DNA of 64,000 nt from Nematostella vectensis (Eukaryota > Cnidaria > Anthozoa > Actiniaria > Edwardsiidae), in the NCBI RefSeq assembly GCF_932526225.1, contig NC_064042.1, positions 7,185,540 to 7,249,539 on the forward strand, in the 5' to 3' direction. This document shows, in pieces, positions 30,991-41,900 of this stretch (position 1 is the first letter of the stretch; each line of letters begins with the position of its first letter). Position numbers and translations under genes: made by a program. The notes under the pieces were generated by a model, which had not been told where the DNA came from, searched no databases, and saw only the letters and a program-made list of their open reading frames with translations.

Positions 30991-33900
30991 CTAAAGGATA
31001 TAAATATTGATGCTGTCAACAACGAAAACAGTAAAGGCCCTGTCACACGTACGTTTTTTCTTTTGCGACTTGTCTCGCAAAAAAAATGTTGTAGGTCGCA
31101 CGCGCATTTTCTAGCGTGTGACATCCCCTTTGCAAATTGTTTTGCATTTTTCAAAGTCGCACGAAAATTAGATCGCTCTTCTACTTTCTGCAACATATTG
31201 TCTCAGGAAAAACTTCACGTGTGACAGGGCGCGTGCGACCTGCAACATTTTTTTGCGAGACAAGTCGCAGCCGAAAAGTCAACGTGTGACAGGGCCTTAA
31301 AGGCTGTAAGAAAAGAGTCCCCGCCCTGTAATGCTACAACTCTTCCAACAATCACAAAACCACCCCTTTTCTTACCCAGCACTGAAATAGTCACAGTAGC
31401 TGCTGACCCCCTTCCTAGAATGTTTGTGGGCACACAAGAGTATGTTCCCCCGTGAAAGCGGGATGATGCAGTCTTGATAACGAGCTGACCAGATGATGTG
31501 TTCTGTAGAAGATTGTCATTCAGGAAGAATGCGTAGCTTGGTGCGGGGTTTGCACGTGCTTTGCATTCCATCTTAAGGCTCTCTCCATGCGGTATGGCAA
31601 CGGCTTCGGTCGAGATTTGAGCATCCATCGGAGCAACTGTGCAAACAGTCAGAAGAGAGTGGTCATGGGTTATGCACTAGTCATTTGAAACCCCCACTCC
31701 CATGGTCCCGGGGAAGGGTGGGGTTAAGGTGGGGGTTTAGAGAACTTTTGAACGAGAATCTGTCCCGAGGGGGTGGGGGAATTGACAATTAACTTATCCC
31801 CACCGTGGGGGTTTGGGACAAGTGAATAGTGTCACAAATATCATGTTAGTTTCTGGCTTGAGACTCTTTTGCTTCTGTAGCGAGCAATTCCATGTATCAG
31901 CATGTGGCATGCTGCACGGCGACACGTGCAAAAACGAATATTAAAAAAAAAATGGCAGATGAAGATGATTTATTTTTCCGTCTTTTTTTGTAACTGTTAC
32001 CTTCATAGTAATTGGTACAAATGTACTCGCTAAAGTGTACTGGCTTTGAGAGATAAAAAAAGCTTGTTTCAGATGACTTGTTGTCCGGTAGTTGCCTATA
32101 GTTTGCATCCCAAGGGGTAGTGGCATTAAACTGCTGTTTTGTCCCGAGGGGGTGGGGGCTTTTCTCAGTTTTGTACAGGGTCAAAGTCTAACGCCCCACC
32201 CTTTCCCGGGACCATGGGGGTGGGGGTTTCAATTGACTAGTGCATTAGAAGCTAAATATGTCATAACAAGATGCGGTGATTCTCTTTGTCAGGTTGGGGT
32301 CAATAATCTTTATAATTAGGGAGGACGAAGGTAAGGCCCCTTCTGACAAAGGAACTATCTGGCTTATTCGTAAATGATGAAGAAGTGCTTTTTGATATTG
32401 TGATTGTGTCATAGTGATGTAATAAGATGATGTCACAGGTGACAATACAATGAAACATTTAACAAGGGTTGTTGTGTTGTCATAGTGATGTTGTGATGGT
32501 GTTGTCATGGTGATGGTGTCATGGAGAAATTGTGATGGTGTTTTGTTGATATTGTGATGTTGTCAATGGTGAAATTGCAGTGGTGTCATAATAACATTGC
32601 GATGGTGTTGTCATGGTTATGGTTGAATTGTGATGGTGTTGTCATGGTGATGTTTAAATTGTGATGGCGCCAGAATGATATTGTTGTGGTGATGACATGA
32701 CGGAAAAACATGGAAATGCTCAATTCGAGATAGATAAAGAAAACACGATTTCTTGGCCTTTGGTTCCTTGTATTCCGGAATGATTTTCAAAACACAAATA
32801 ACATAAGACCGAAATGCATATACCCAGATTTTGGCTTTTTAAGATATGTTTTCTTGATCACCCTTGCGCTATGTATGGGCTCAGGGACGAAAAGCTCAAA
32901 TTTCAATGACACTTTACAAAAAGTCGCATCAATTTAAAAAAAGTTGCATTTGATATTTTTTGGCTATTACTCACTAATTACTCAGATAAATTTTCCGCCT
33001 TATTAGATGTGAAATGGGCTTATTTAAAGCATCATGTCATGTTTTTCCATCATGTCTGTGGTGACCATAATGTTGTGGTGTTGTCATGGTGATATTGCTT
33101 AATGTAATAATATCATGGTAATGTTGTTATGTGTCACCAGATGTAAGATTTTATGGTGATGTTGCAAATATTTAAACTGATACTTACATAGCACATTGAG
33201 CTGTGCCACAAATGGTGTGGTGTAAAAGCTACTGCTAATTTCGCACTTGTAATTAGAGTCATCATCAAGTGATACTTGAGATATAATAAGCGTGTTATTT
33301 TCCATCTGTATTTGACCTAGAAATGAAAAGTAATTTCAGTGTCCGACCTACAGACTTCAGAAAATAGGATTTTTTGTTGATGGCTGCTCCCCCTGGTAGA
33401 TCAGTGAATCACTCATTTCTAGGTTGTACAAATGATGATGCTTGACAAAATAATTAATCATATCACACTTTTCCAATCAGTTTCTACAAAAACTGAGGTG
33501 AAAACTAGATTGACAACTGTAAATTATAATAGAAAATATCATTAAAATTTTCAAATATCTTGATTTTCCTATTCTGATAAATGTTGGGATTAATGAAATT
33601 CAAATGCTTGTAACAATAATCCATCTTATCACACTTTGTCAAAATTGGAAGAATCCTTATGAAATCAGAATGATTGGACACTCTGTTATTAGCAGAAATA
33701 TCAGTCGTTACCAATGACAATTCAGAAGCAGATCCAGAATTTTATAAGGGACTAGGGTGGATATCCTTTTTATCTACTCAAAGGATATGGCAGTGTATAC
33801 ACATTGAACCTAATAAAATCCTCAATATTTTAGTACCTCTGCAAGGAGGGGTGATCCATGTAAGTTGATCAACAGAAACGTAAAGCAAATGTTTTGGAAC

Positions 33901-35793
33901 ATAAATTGGTAGTGTTTCTTGGATTTGGGTGGGTGGGGGGAGGGGTGGGTGGGTGGGGGTTGTTCATCTTTAGCCCTACATATAAAATTTTAGCCCAAAG
34001 GTGCGGCACTTGGTCCTCTCCCTGAAAGCTACACCTATGTTGTAAAGTAAATTTGACTTGAATCCATTGCAAAAAAAAGCTAGCTACACCTATGTTGTAA
34101 AGTAAATTTGACTTGAATCCATTGCGAAAAAAAAAAAGCTAGCTACACCTATGTTGTAAAGTAAATTTGACTTGAATCCATTGCAAAAAAAAGCTAGCTA
34201 CACCTATGTTGTAAAGTAAATTTGACTTAAATCCATTGCAAAAAAAAACTGTATGGTATTAGAACCGTAGCTGGCCACAAGATTGGGGGGGGGGGGCACA
34301 ATACAGAAACAAACAAATATTGGTGGCAATACCATGCCCCAATAGCCATGCCCTACTGGTCATATAAGGAAATAACCAGTAGAAGCATGGCTGTGCCCAG
34401 TGTCCCACCCCCTGCTATGGCCCCTGGTATACCGATTTGCACAACGTCAATGATTGATTCACCTCGCTGGTAGATGATCTGGGGTTCAGGCTGTAAGCTC
34501 GACTTGATGGCTACACCAGTCCAGTTCCCACTTCCCTTGGGATCCTCCTTACTCCAAGCCATAACATGGAAGGTGCGCATGCTCACACGCTCTGATGATG
34601 TCAGCATATAATCACATGGGAGTGAAGCTTGCAAGCCAAGGCTTGTACTGGTCACATGACTTGACTGTTGGGCATCTGACCACTGGAACCCATCTTGGAA
34701 TAATAAAGATAATGCATGGACAAATTTTGGAATAAATAGAAAACTTCTCAAACACGGCAATATAACACGATGAAAACCTTGGAACTACACAGTAGGATAT
34801 CGCCCCATGCAGGTTCTCCAATAGGGTTCTGGATTCCGTATCCTAGTGTGTGGATTCCGGATTCCATGTGGGTTTTTTCTCGTGGATTCCGGATTCCAGC
34901 AGCATGGATTCCGGATTCCATATCTCATTTTTTCATGGATTCCGGATTCCATATCTCATTTTTTCATGGATTCCGGATTCCATATCTCATTTTTTCATGG
35001 ATTCCGGATCCCATATCTCATTTTTTCATGGATTCCGGATTCCGGATTACCTGTCATGGGGCGAAGGATACCCTCAAGGAAAACATTCCAAGTTTTTCCG
35101 AGTATAAGTAGCCTGAATATCAGGCCCTCCGGGAGAGGGCTTATACTCAGGCTAAGATAAGCAACTGAAAAATAATATCTAAAGTACCTATCTAATAAGA
35201 ATCAAAAAATAATAATAATAATAATCAAGTTTTATTTATAGGGCGCCAAAATTCATGTGAATATGCTCTAATGCGTCAAAGTTACTCAATGTATTAGTTA
35301 CTCAAGGTATGAATTAGAGTTGTTCTTTGTAGCGTTTATTTGTCAGGTAAAGTATGAACCTTTGTTTTCTCAGATATTAGATCAAACACAACCTGAATTT
35401 AAACAAACGTATATGATTATACGCTTTTAAACAGAGCAAAACTTGGAATACCAGTCCACATAATTTTGTTGCGTCTATCAATAGAAGGTTCAAAAGCACT
35501 AAAAACATTCCAATTTGAGTCCAGATGTTGATTGCGAGAAATTCGAATCAGTACAAAATCAACTTTGAATCAGACCAAATTACATAAATACTTGAATATA
35601 TCATAAGCTTTTCGATCTAAGATATACTTCGAAATAACTTCGAAAATTAAAGCATACAGAGCGAATGACGTGGTTATTCATGTAATGTCGGTTTATCGAG
35701 ATAATGAGCGAATCCATGTCAGTTTGGCTTACCTGTTGAAAGGGAGTATTTAGATAAAAGTAGATAAAAGATCCATCGATGTGTTGCTAACAT
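30144..35793 (-). CDS. Two-Ig-domain single-pass membrane protein (8 exons, 342 aa)
   Basis: Exons: 35733-35793 (ATG at 35793; signal peptide MLATHRWIFYLLLSKYSLST), 34463-34693 and 33188-33316 (first Ig domain, V-like, split in two), 31376-31636 (second Ig domain), 30859-30990 (transmembrane), 30674-30722, 30530-30599 and 30144-30239 (cytoplasmic tail, stop TGA). The total is 1029 nt, with phases 1,1,1,1,1,2,0 agreeing throughout. The layout resembles CTX/JAM/nectin-type adhesion or receptor proteins. Orthology is not claimed. The tail has several Tyr (ESYVGPGMYSS, DSQYITG) but no recognised motif I can be sure of. Its first domain resembles the N-terminal domain of the adjacent protease gene. 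Confidence 0.85.
30308..30500. mobile_element. G/C-tract foldback element, copy 4
   Basis: It runs from GCGCCGTAGCAGGGGGTGGG to GTGGCCTGCTACGGCTCTGC. The phrase AATATTTTCAAAAATTATAA-GGAAATGACCAGTAGGGGCG occurs twice inside, showing internal duplication. Confidence 0.75.
31035..31297. mobile_element. PIF/Harbinger-like MITE with TAA target duplication
   Basis: Termini AGGCCCTGTCACACGT and ACGTGTGACAGGGCCT are flanked on both sides by TAA (31032-31034 and 31298-31300). The interior is also palindromic (TTGCGACTTGTCTCGCAAAA and inverse). A 3-bp TWA target is typical of PIF/Harbinger. It sits in the intron before the transmembrane exon. Confidence 0.85.
31376..31636 (-). CDS. Second Ig domain of the membrane protein
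   Basis: A single phase 1-1 exon, residues about 141-227. Cysteines are at LKMECKAR and GGTYSCVP. The ARANPAPSYAFFLND strand pattern is of I-set/C2 type. Confidence 0.88.
31676..32241. mobile_element. ACTAGTCATTTG foldback element, copy 1
   Basis: Ends ACTAGTCATTTGAAACCCCC and GGGGGTTTCAATTGACTAGT, continued inwards by CATGGTCCCGGG and its inverse. Internal CCCGAGGGGGTGGGGG blocks also mirror each other. A shorter copy is at 62434-62637. Confidence 0.8.
32465..32690. repeat. Degenerate GGTGTTGTCATGGTGAT tandem repeat
   Basis: Diverged 15-30-bp units based on GTTGTCATGGTGATGTTGTG lie in the intron. They continue after the adjacent element, to about 33140. Confidence 0.75.
32694..33056. mobile_element. 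GACATGACGGAAAAACATG MITE, copy 1
   Basis: A 363-bp element with ends GACATGACGGAAAAACATGG and CATGTCATGTTTTTCC(A)TCATGTC. It is about 90 percent identical by eye to the copy at 45775-46136 over its full length. It has no coding capacity. Confidence 0.88.
33188..34693 (-). CDS. V-like Ig domain, two exons
   Basis: Exon 34463-34693 starts DGFQWSDAQQSS and has the B-strand Cys (ASLPCDY) and a core Trp (MAWSKED). Exon 33188-33316 supplies the F strand (SLDDDSNYKCEIS). The 1147-bp intron within the domain holds a 57-bp tandem repeat and a foldback element. An in-domain intron fits V-set domains of CTX-type proteins. Confidence 0.82.
34076..34250. repeat. 57-bp tandem repeat, about four copies
   Basis: The unit GCTAGCTACACCTATGTTGT-AAAGTAAATTTGACTTGAATCC... 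with an A-tract occurs four times with only A-tract length and single-base differences. It lies in the intron within the V-like Ig domain, away from the splice sites. Confidence 0.92.
34263..34428. mobile_element. G/C-tract foldback element, copy 5
   Basis: It runs from AACCGTAGCTGGCCAC to CCTGCTATGGCCCCTGG with the usual interior. Its right end is about 35 bp from the V-exon donor. Confidence 0.65.
34830..35050. repeat. GGATTCCGGATTCCATATCTC tandem repeat
   Basis: Five to six units of about 30 bp (TTTTTTCATGGATTCCGGAT-TCCATATCTCA) occur in the first intron of the Ig membrane-protein gene. Stop-free frames here are artefacts. Confidence 0.9.
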
Positions 35794-36335
35794 GTTGACC
35801 CTGCTTGTAAGATAAAAACTTAACCGAATTGTTCAATTAGTCACAATGTCTTATTCGTCATAACTTCTGTATGACATGACGGACGGAAGTTATGCGGCTA
35901 ATTATTATTCAAAAACCCACTCAACCGGAAGTAAACAGAGAAAATCTTGGAATCGGAATGGACTACGATCTAAATGGAATGACGGAGGGGTGCTCCTTAC
36001 TAATAAACAATAACTTGAAAACAACTTATGTCAACACCATACAAATTCAAACAACCGGCGCCATGGAACGTATATATCAACTAAACCGCAAAACACCACA
36101 CCCTCTGCCTTGGAAGCCTGTGGTAAAACAGAAGATAGGTACGTCACGGGATAGCTATAAACAAATGAAGTACCGGGGCCGGTTATATAAAGCCTGGATA
36201 AGTTATCCGCCGGATAGGCGCTAACCGCCGGATAAAATCCCTATCCAGCGAATAGTTATCCGGCGGATAAAATAGCGTTGCACAAAGCGTGGATAGAAGA
36301 CTGGATAACTATCCGCTGAATAGCCATCATTTACC

Positions 36336-37240
36336 CGGAGGGTACAAAATGCAGGTTGCAGGTGAGATGCAAGGTTGCAGGTCGGATGCAGGTCGGATGA
36401 AGGTCGGGTGCAGGTCGGATGCAGGTCGGGTGCAGGTCGGATGCAGGTCGGATGCAGGTCGGGTGCAGGTCGGGTGCAGGTCGGATGCAGGTTAAGTACA
36501 CAATGCAGGTCGGGTGATTTTACGTTTTTTTTTTTTTTGCTCCCTCTATTTCATTCAATTTCTACGGCTCACGTGACACTCAGATTCTCTTTTATAATTA
36601 AGCATAAGCAATCCCGTGACTGCACATCTACCAAACTTGGGTCAATTAATGTATAATGTCAGATGGACAAGTGAAAAAATATGTATAGGTGGTAACGTCA
36701 CAGATCACGTGACCGTGGGAAAACTACGAATATCTCGCCAGTGATTTGCTGCTCATCAACCAAAAATAAATTGAATAAACTCCAAAATGTGGTGACTATA
36801 TCTGTTAGATAAATGGTTCACTTTCTAGTATATAGCTTTTTTGAATAAGTCCAATGGACAACAGGGGTGAATCCAGGCATTTTCGAAGGGGAGGAAGGTG
36901 GGTGGGGGGTGCATCGGTATGTTAAAAATGTAGGGGAGGAAAATTCGTGGGTTTACGTTCTTATACAATTTTTACTGAGATATTTATACTGTTATACATT
37001 ACTTGACCCAAGTTTGCTTGATGTGCAGCAAATCGCTGGCAAGATATTCGTATTATTCCCAAGGTCACATAATTGCTTAGTAATAAACGAGAATCTAAGT
37101 ATTCAGTATTTTAACGCGTCACGTGAGCCGTAGAAATTGAATGAAATTGAGAAAGCCAAAAAAAAAAACTGTAAAATCACCCGACCTGCATTTTGTACTC
37201 AACCTGCATCTGACCTGAAACCTGCATTTTGTACCCTCCG
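36336..37240. mobile_element. 905-bp foldback element with 9-bp target-site duplication (Mutator-like)
   Basis: Terminal sequences CGGAGGGTACAAAATGCAGG and the exact inverse are flanked by TCATTTACC on both sides (36327-36335 and 37241-37249). Sub-terminal blocks such as CGGGTGATTTTAC and CACGTGAGCCGTAGAAATTG are also inverted. The left arm contains a tandem array of GCAGGTCGGAT/GGGT. A 9-bp duplication fits MuDR-type transposition. There is no transposase inside. Confidence 0.85.
36360..36500. repeat. GTGCAGGTCGGAT 10-11-bp tandem repeat
   Basis: Ten or more copies of GCAGGTCGG(A/G)T occur in the left arm of the 905-bp foldback element. The right arm has only two or three related units, so the array expanded on one side. 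Confidence 0.9.
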
Positions 37241-38968
37241 TCATTTACCACTAAATGGCTTCCCGTTTCCATGGTAAACATGCAAAGCGCGCGCAGTTTT
37301 TCCTTCAAACAAAATGGCGACCGTTGAAAAAGCTATAAAATTCGTCGTTTGCATGTGTTTCAACTTTCACTGTGTCTAAAATTAATCTAAATTATGACGA
37401 AAAATTTTGAAAGCAAGACGCTATTCCGTTTTTTCATCACATTTATTCGGTGGATAAGATTTTATCCTACCTCTATCATCCGGATAACTTTAACCGCTGG
37501 ATAACTTTTATTCGGGCTTTGTGCAACCGAATCACGCAACTCGGATAACTTTTTAGTCCAGTCAATCTGTGGTTTCAGGTGGAACTAATTGCAATAGAAT
37601 TTCTCTCAACGGATTTCGAACAAGTGATACAACCTAGTTAACATACTAAAAGTCACCAAAAATCCCTTTGGTGGAACATCCTGAAATTTGTGATTTTTCC
37701 ATTTCGGAGCAAAACCACAGGGTACCCGCGTCGGTAAAACGAAAAAATAATAAAATACACGTCTGAATCAGTACATTTGAAAGACCATTTGTCAAAATTG
37801 ATTAAATACCCAGTAAATACCCGAAACGAAGCAAATTGCCCCTGTTTTATATCTTTTTACAATATTTCTGTAATCCAAAAACCACAGGGTACCCGCGTCG
37901 AAAACACTAAACAAATTTGAAAATTTAAGCTTGAATCAGAAAATTTCAAAGGTCATTGGCCAAAAATGATTAAAGAGAGAAAGAGAGAAAGTCTATCGCA
38001 ATAAGTTCCACCTGGGCCATAAAAATTTCATAGATTGACTGGACTATTTATCCGCTGGATAAGGATTAAACCGGTGGATAAGACTTATCCAGGCTTTGTG
38101 CAACCGGCCACAGGTTTATAGTAAACGCGCTTTTTGCGCGGGAAATGCGCAAAACGGCGAGGTCCATCCAAGGACGGTCTTGTTCTCACACACCCAAACC
38201 CGCGTTTAGAATATTGCCTACTGCCTGCTCGCTACGTTCACCATGTAGAAAACTGATAGTTAGTCTTTTTTAGAGAATTTAAGCTCTGACTAAAAAGTCT
38301 TTGAGCGAGTTTTCCCGTTTGTAAGAAACTAGGGGCAGTGTACGGAAGACACTAATGCAAAAAAAAAAAGCATGCAGTAGAACTCGCAATGGGACTCGCA
38401 AGAAGGGATACTTGGATAAACTGGACGGATTTCCCTTCTTCTTAAAATTGCCTGCATATAAGAGATTTTGTGTATAACGGACACAGGTACCAACTAGTCC
38501 CGTTTATGCGAGTTCATTTATAGCATCAGGGAATGAGAATACACTTTCTACACCAAATGTTCGGCTTTATTACACCAGAAAACACACTCAGCATAAATGC
38601 GTTCCATATCATTATTAATAATTATTACATACGAAATCTAGAAAGATAAATAGTATTTTTTTAAAGTTTACTGCCTTTCGAAAGTGGCGGAAGCTATGAG
38701 CACCTAAAATGTCTCTGATAACTTCACCCTCAAGCGCACTGCCTCACTTGGTGGCTTTTGGTTAGAAGGGGAGGGGGGAGGTGCGAATCTTCACGTAGAT
38801 AGTATCGGCAAGTGTTCCTTACTTGGACATTATTTACGTAAAGAATTTGCGAACCAGAGATGGTAATGATTGCCTGTTGCTATTCTAGCTAGGGCGAAAG
38901 AGTCGTCACCAAAGCTGCCCCCTTTTCAAAGGCACTCTTGTCACTGCACCACCTTTTCCAAGGCACTC

Positions 38969-41900
38969 TTACCGCTGGCCCCGTTTAACGTTTGAAAGGT
39001 CAGGCATCGAGACAGGCTTCTGAAGCCCCCTCTGGCGCGCGCCTATTGGCTCAGAGGCACCCGCTGACCGGCTAGTACCGGTAGCTCGCTGGAATCCTGG
39101 GATGTTTTCGATGGCGTCCTCGTCCGCCTCGGCAAAGCTGCCAGTGTCAACCTGATAGTGGTCAATCACTTCCTCTGTCATCTCTGGCGCTGTGCACCAA
39201 AAAGAGGATGTTATGTTTCTGTATCATTACAGAATTTAGATTAGGAAGACCAGGTAAAGCTCTAAACAAGTGCTTTTCTTCTCTCTTCTTACTTTATTAT
39301 TTCATCATTAAAGAATGTCGATCAACCCTTTGTTATTGTTTATAATTGAAAATACAACGGTTATTTCGAAAGGAAAATTCAAAATAACAATCTACGAACG
39401 AAGTCTGATACGTTATTGACGATATTTGATATCTTGGTTACTCGCTTGAATTAGTCGATGGAAATGGATGCTTTCTGTGACTCATAAAATGGAGCATAAA
39501 CTGGCGGCGTGATTGGCCTTATTTTATATGTTATTTCATGTCTTTACATGACATCATCCATAACATCAAATAATGTGAGAACCTCCTTGCACCCCATTGA
39601 CACCTACATGACTTTTTCAACTTTACTTGTCAAATGATGTTTGAATAACGATAAAAGAATCCAATTTTTTAGGTCTTTGATGATGTCATTGGTAACGTGA
39701 AACCCTGTTCTAAAAGTATACGAGGAAAAGATATGAGGGAAAAGGTAGGGCGGTTGTTACCTTCTGCGGCGCGTTTCTCTAGCTGTGCTGTGTAGAAGCC
39801 GTTATGGTCAAGCCTGGCGATGATGTTCAGCATCTGGTGCTCGCAGTCCGTGGTCGAGTAATGGCTCAGTTTCTCAAGCAAGTCCAGCAGGTGTCGAGAG
39901 AAGTTCTTGTCGAAATTCATCACCGTCCGCTCGAAATCTTCTCCGCTAATCATTTGGCTGAGATGATCCGCCTCGGCCTAATGCAATGATTTCCAAGTTA
40001 GATTATGAATGGTGATTAACAAAAGCTATTGTTGGTGGTCGTGAATGAGTGTGATGGTGATGATGGTTGAAGGTGCTGTTGTTGGTTGTGATTGAGAGTG
40101 AGGGTACCAAAAGGTAGTGCTTTCAGCGGTTCATTTACGCTCCTCAATACAGGCTGATAAAGTTATTCGAGAAGACATGGGACTTGGCCGCCAAATGGTA
40201 AATGAGAGAAAAAGGCGCCGCTGGGGGTCGAGGGGTCGAGTTACTCATTTACCAGGTGGCGGCGGCGGTTACACAGCGCGTCGTTTGAAAGGCCGCAAGC
40301 TCATAGGGACAGAGCTCGCTGCAGGAGCAAAACCAAGGCAAACACATCCAGTTGAAGTAGGGATACGTGCTTATTCAACACTAACAAGACATTAGACTGC
40401 ATTTCGGAGTCAAATTATCTTATAGCCCGTGGCTGGCTTCTCAAAATAAAGCCCTGCGCCTCCCTTAGTGGGCGCGGGAGGGTCAGACTCACCCGTGAGG
40501 CTGTTTTCCGTTTTTCCTCTTGGTCTGGAGGCGGACCTTTCTTGTTCATGGGGCTCTGCCCCGGCGTGTCATCAGGTGCATCTGCGCTTGCACTCTGGGT
40601 AAATCGCTAATGAAAACGAAAGAGTCGTTTTAGAAGGCGTGAGACCCGAAGACTTTACTCCATTGTCGCAGTTGAACAAAACGATTGAGCTGATATGGAA
40701 CAACTTCTGGGTTATTCAGCTTACATAGAGAAGATCCAATTTCAACCCATTTTACCAAGCGTTGTGATCTCACCTGCATACAGTTGGTAAATGTGACACA
40801 CACCAGCATCATCTTGCTGACATTCTAGCAAACACAAATTAGAGTCAAAACATTTATCTAGTTATCTGTTTGTAGACAATTAAAAGCCTACAATAAACCC
40901 TGACTCCAGACATGCGCAGTACCATGACGCTGCCCCTTTAAGTGGGAGATAACTGAGTTCAAAAAGTATTTAATTTGATATAAATCAAAGGGCCGAACTT
41001 CTTTAGTCTGGCCTTTAAAATAAAGAAAAAGCTTTGGCAGAGTTGTTTAAATCTGCGTTTGGCGTGACCTATAACACCCTTGAAAGCTATAAATAATCAT
41101 CTTACTAAATACAGAAAGTATAGAACAAAAAACCGAACCTCATTCTGACACAACTATATGGCAACAAAATTAACTTTTCATAGTGACAGGTTGCTATAAG
41201 TTACCATGGTGACCTGATGCGAAGGTGATGCGTTGCATGAAGGAGGCAGGTAAGTATGACACGTTACCATTGTAGTATCATAACATATCATACCTTGAGC
41301 AGGTCGGGTTTTTTTTTAAGCGTGCAGTCCTTAACATATCATACCTTGCGTGCAGTCCTAAACACATCATACCTTGAGCAGGTCGGGGTTTGTAAGCATG
41401 CAGTTCTTAACATATCATACCTTGAGCAGATCAGGGTTTGTAAGCGTGCAGTTCTTAACATATCATACCTTGAGCACGTCGGGGTTTGTTAGCATGCAGT
41501 TCTTAACATATCATACCTTGAGCAGATCAGGGTTTGTAAGCGTGCAGTTCTTAACATATCATACCTTGAGCAGGTCGGGGTTTGTAAGCATGCAGTCCTT
41601 GAGGCAGCGATCCAGGAAGTCGTTATGATGCTCCAGAACGCCATCAATATTCGTCACCTAGGAAGCATTAAAACACATATTACCCAGTGACCATACCAGG
41701 GAGGAGAAGGGCAGCGCTTTATTGATACAAGTTTGTAAACGATTTAAAACAAGGTGCTAAAAACTGTTTGCAGGAGTTTGGAGACTGATTGAAGTCTTGG
41801 AAGGTTAAAAGCACTTAAAAAAGGCCAATCACGCCGCCATTTTTTTGCTACCGCTCAATGCCGAGTCACACAATGAATCAATGAATCCATTTCTGTCGGC

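Larger units (their letters stand above)
35794..38968. other. Intergenic region between the Ig gene and TUBGCP2
   Basis: No supported gene. It contains TATCCGC/GGATAA-type repeats (36176-36326, 37440-37560, 38040-38105), the 905-bp foldback element at 36336-37240, and two ACCACAGGGTACCCGCG motifs (near 37716 and 37880). A minus-strand AATAAA at 38566-38571 could end TUBGCP2 transcripts about 400 nt after the stop. Confidence 0.6.
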
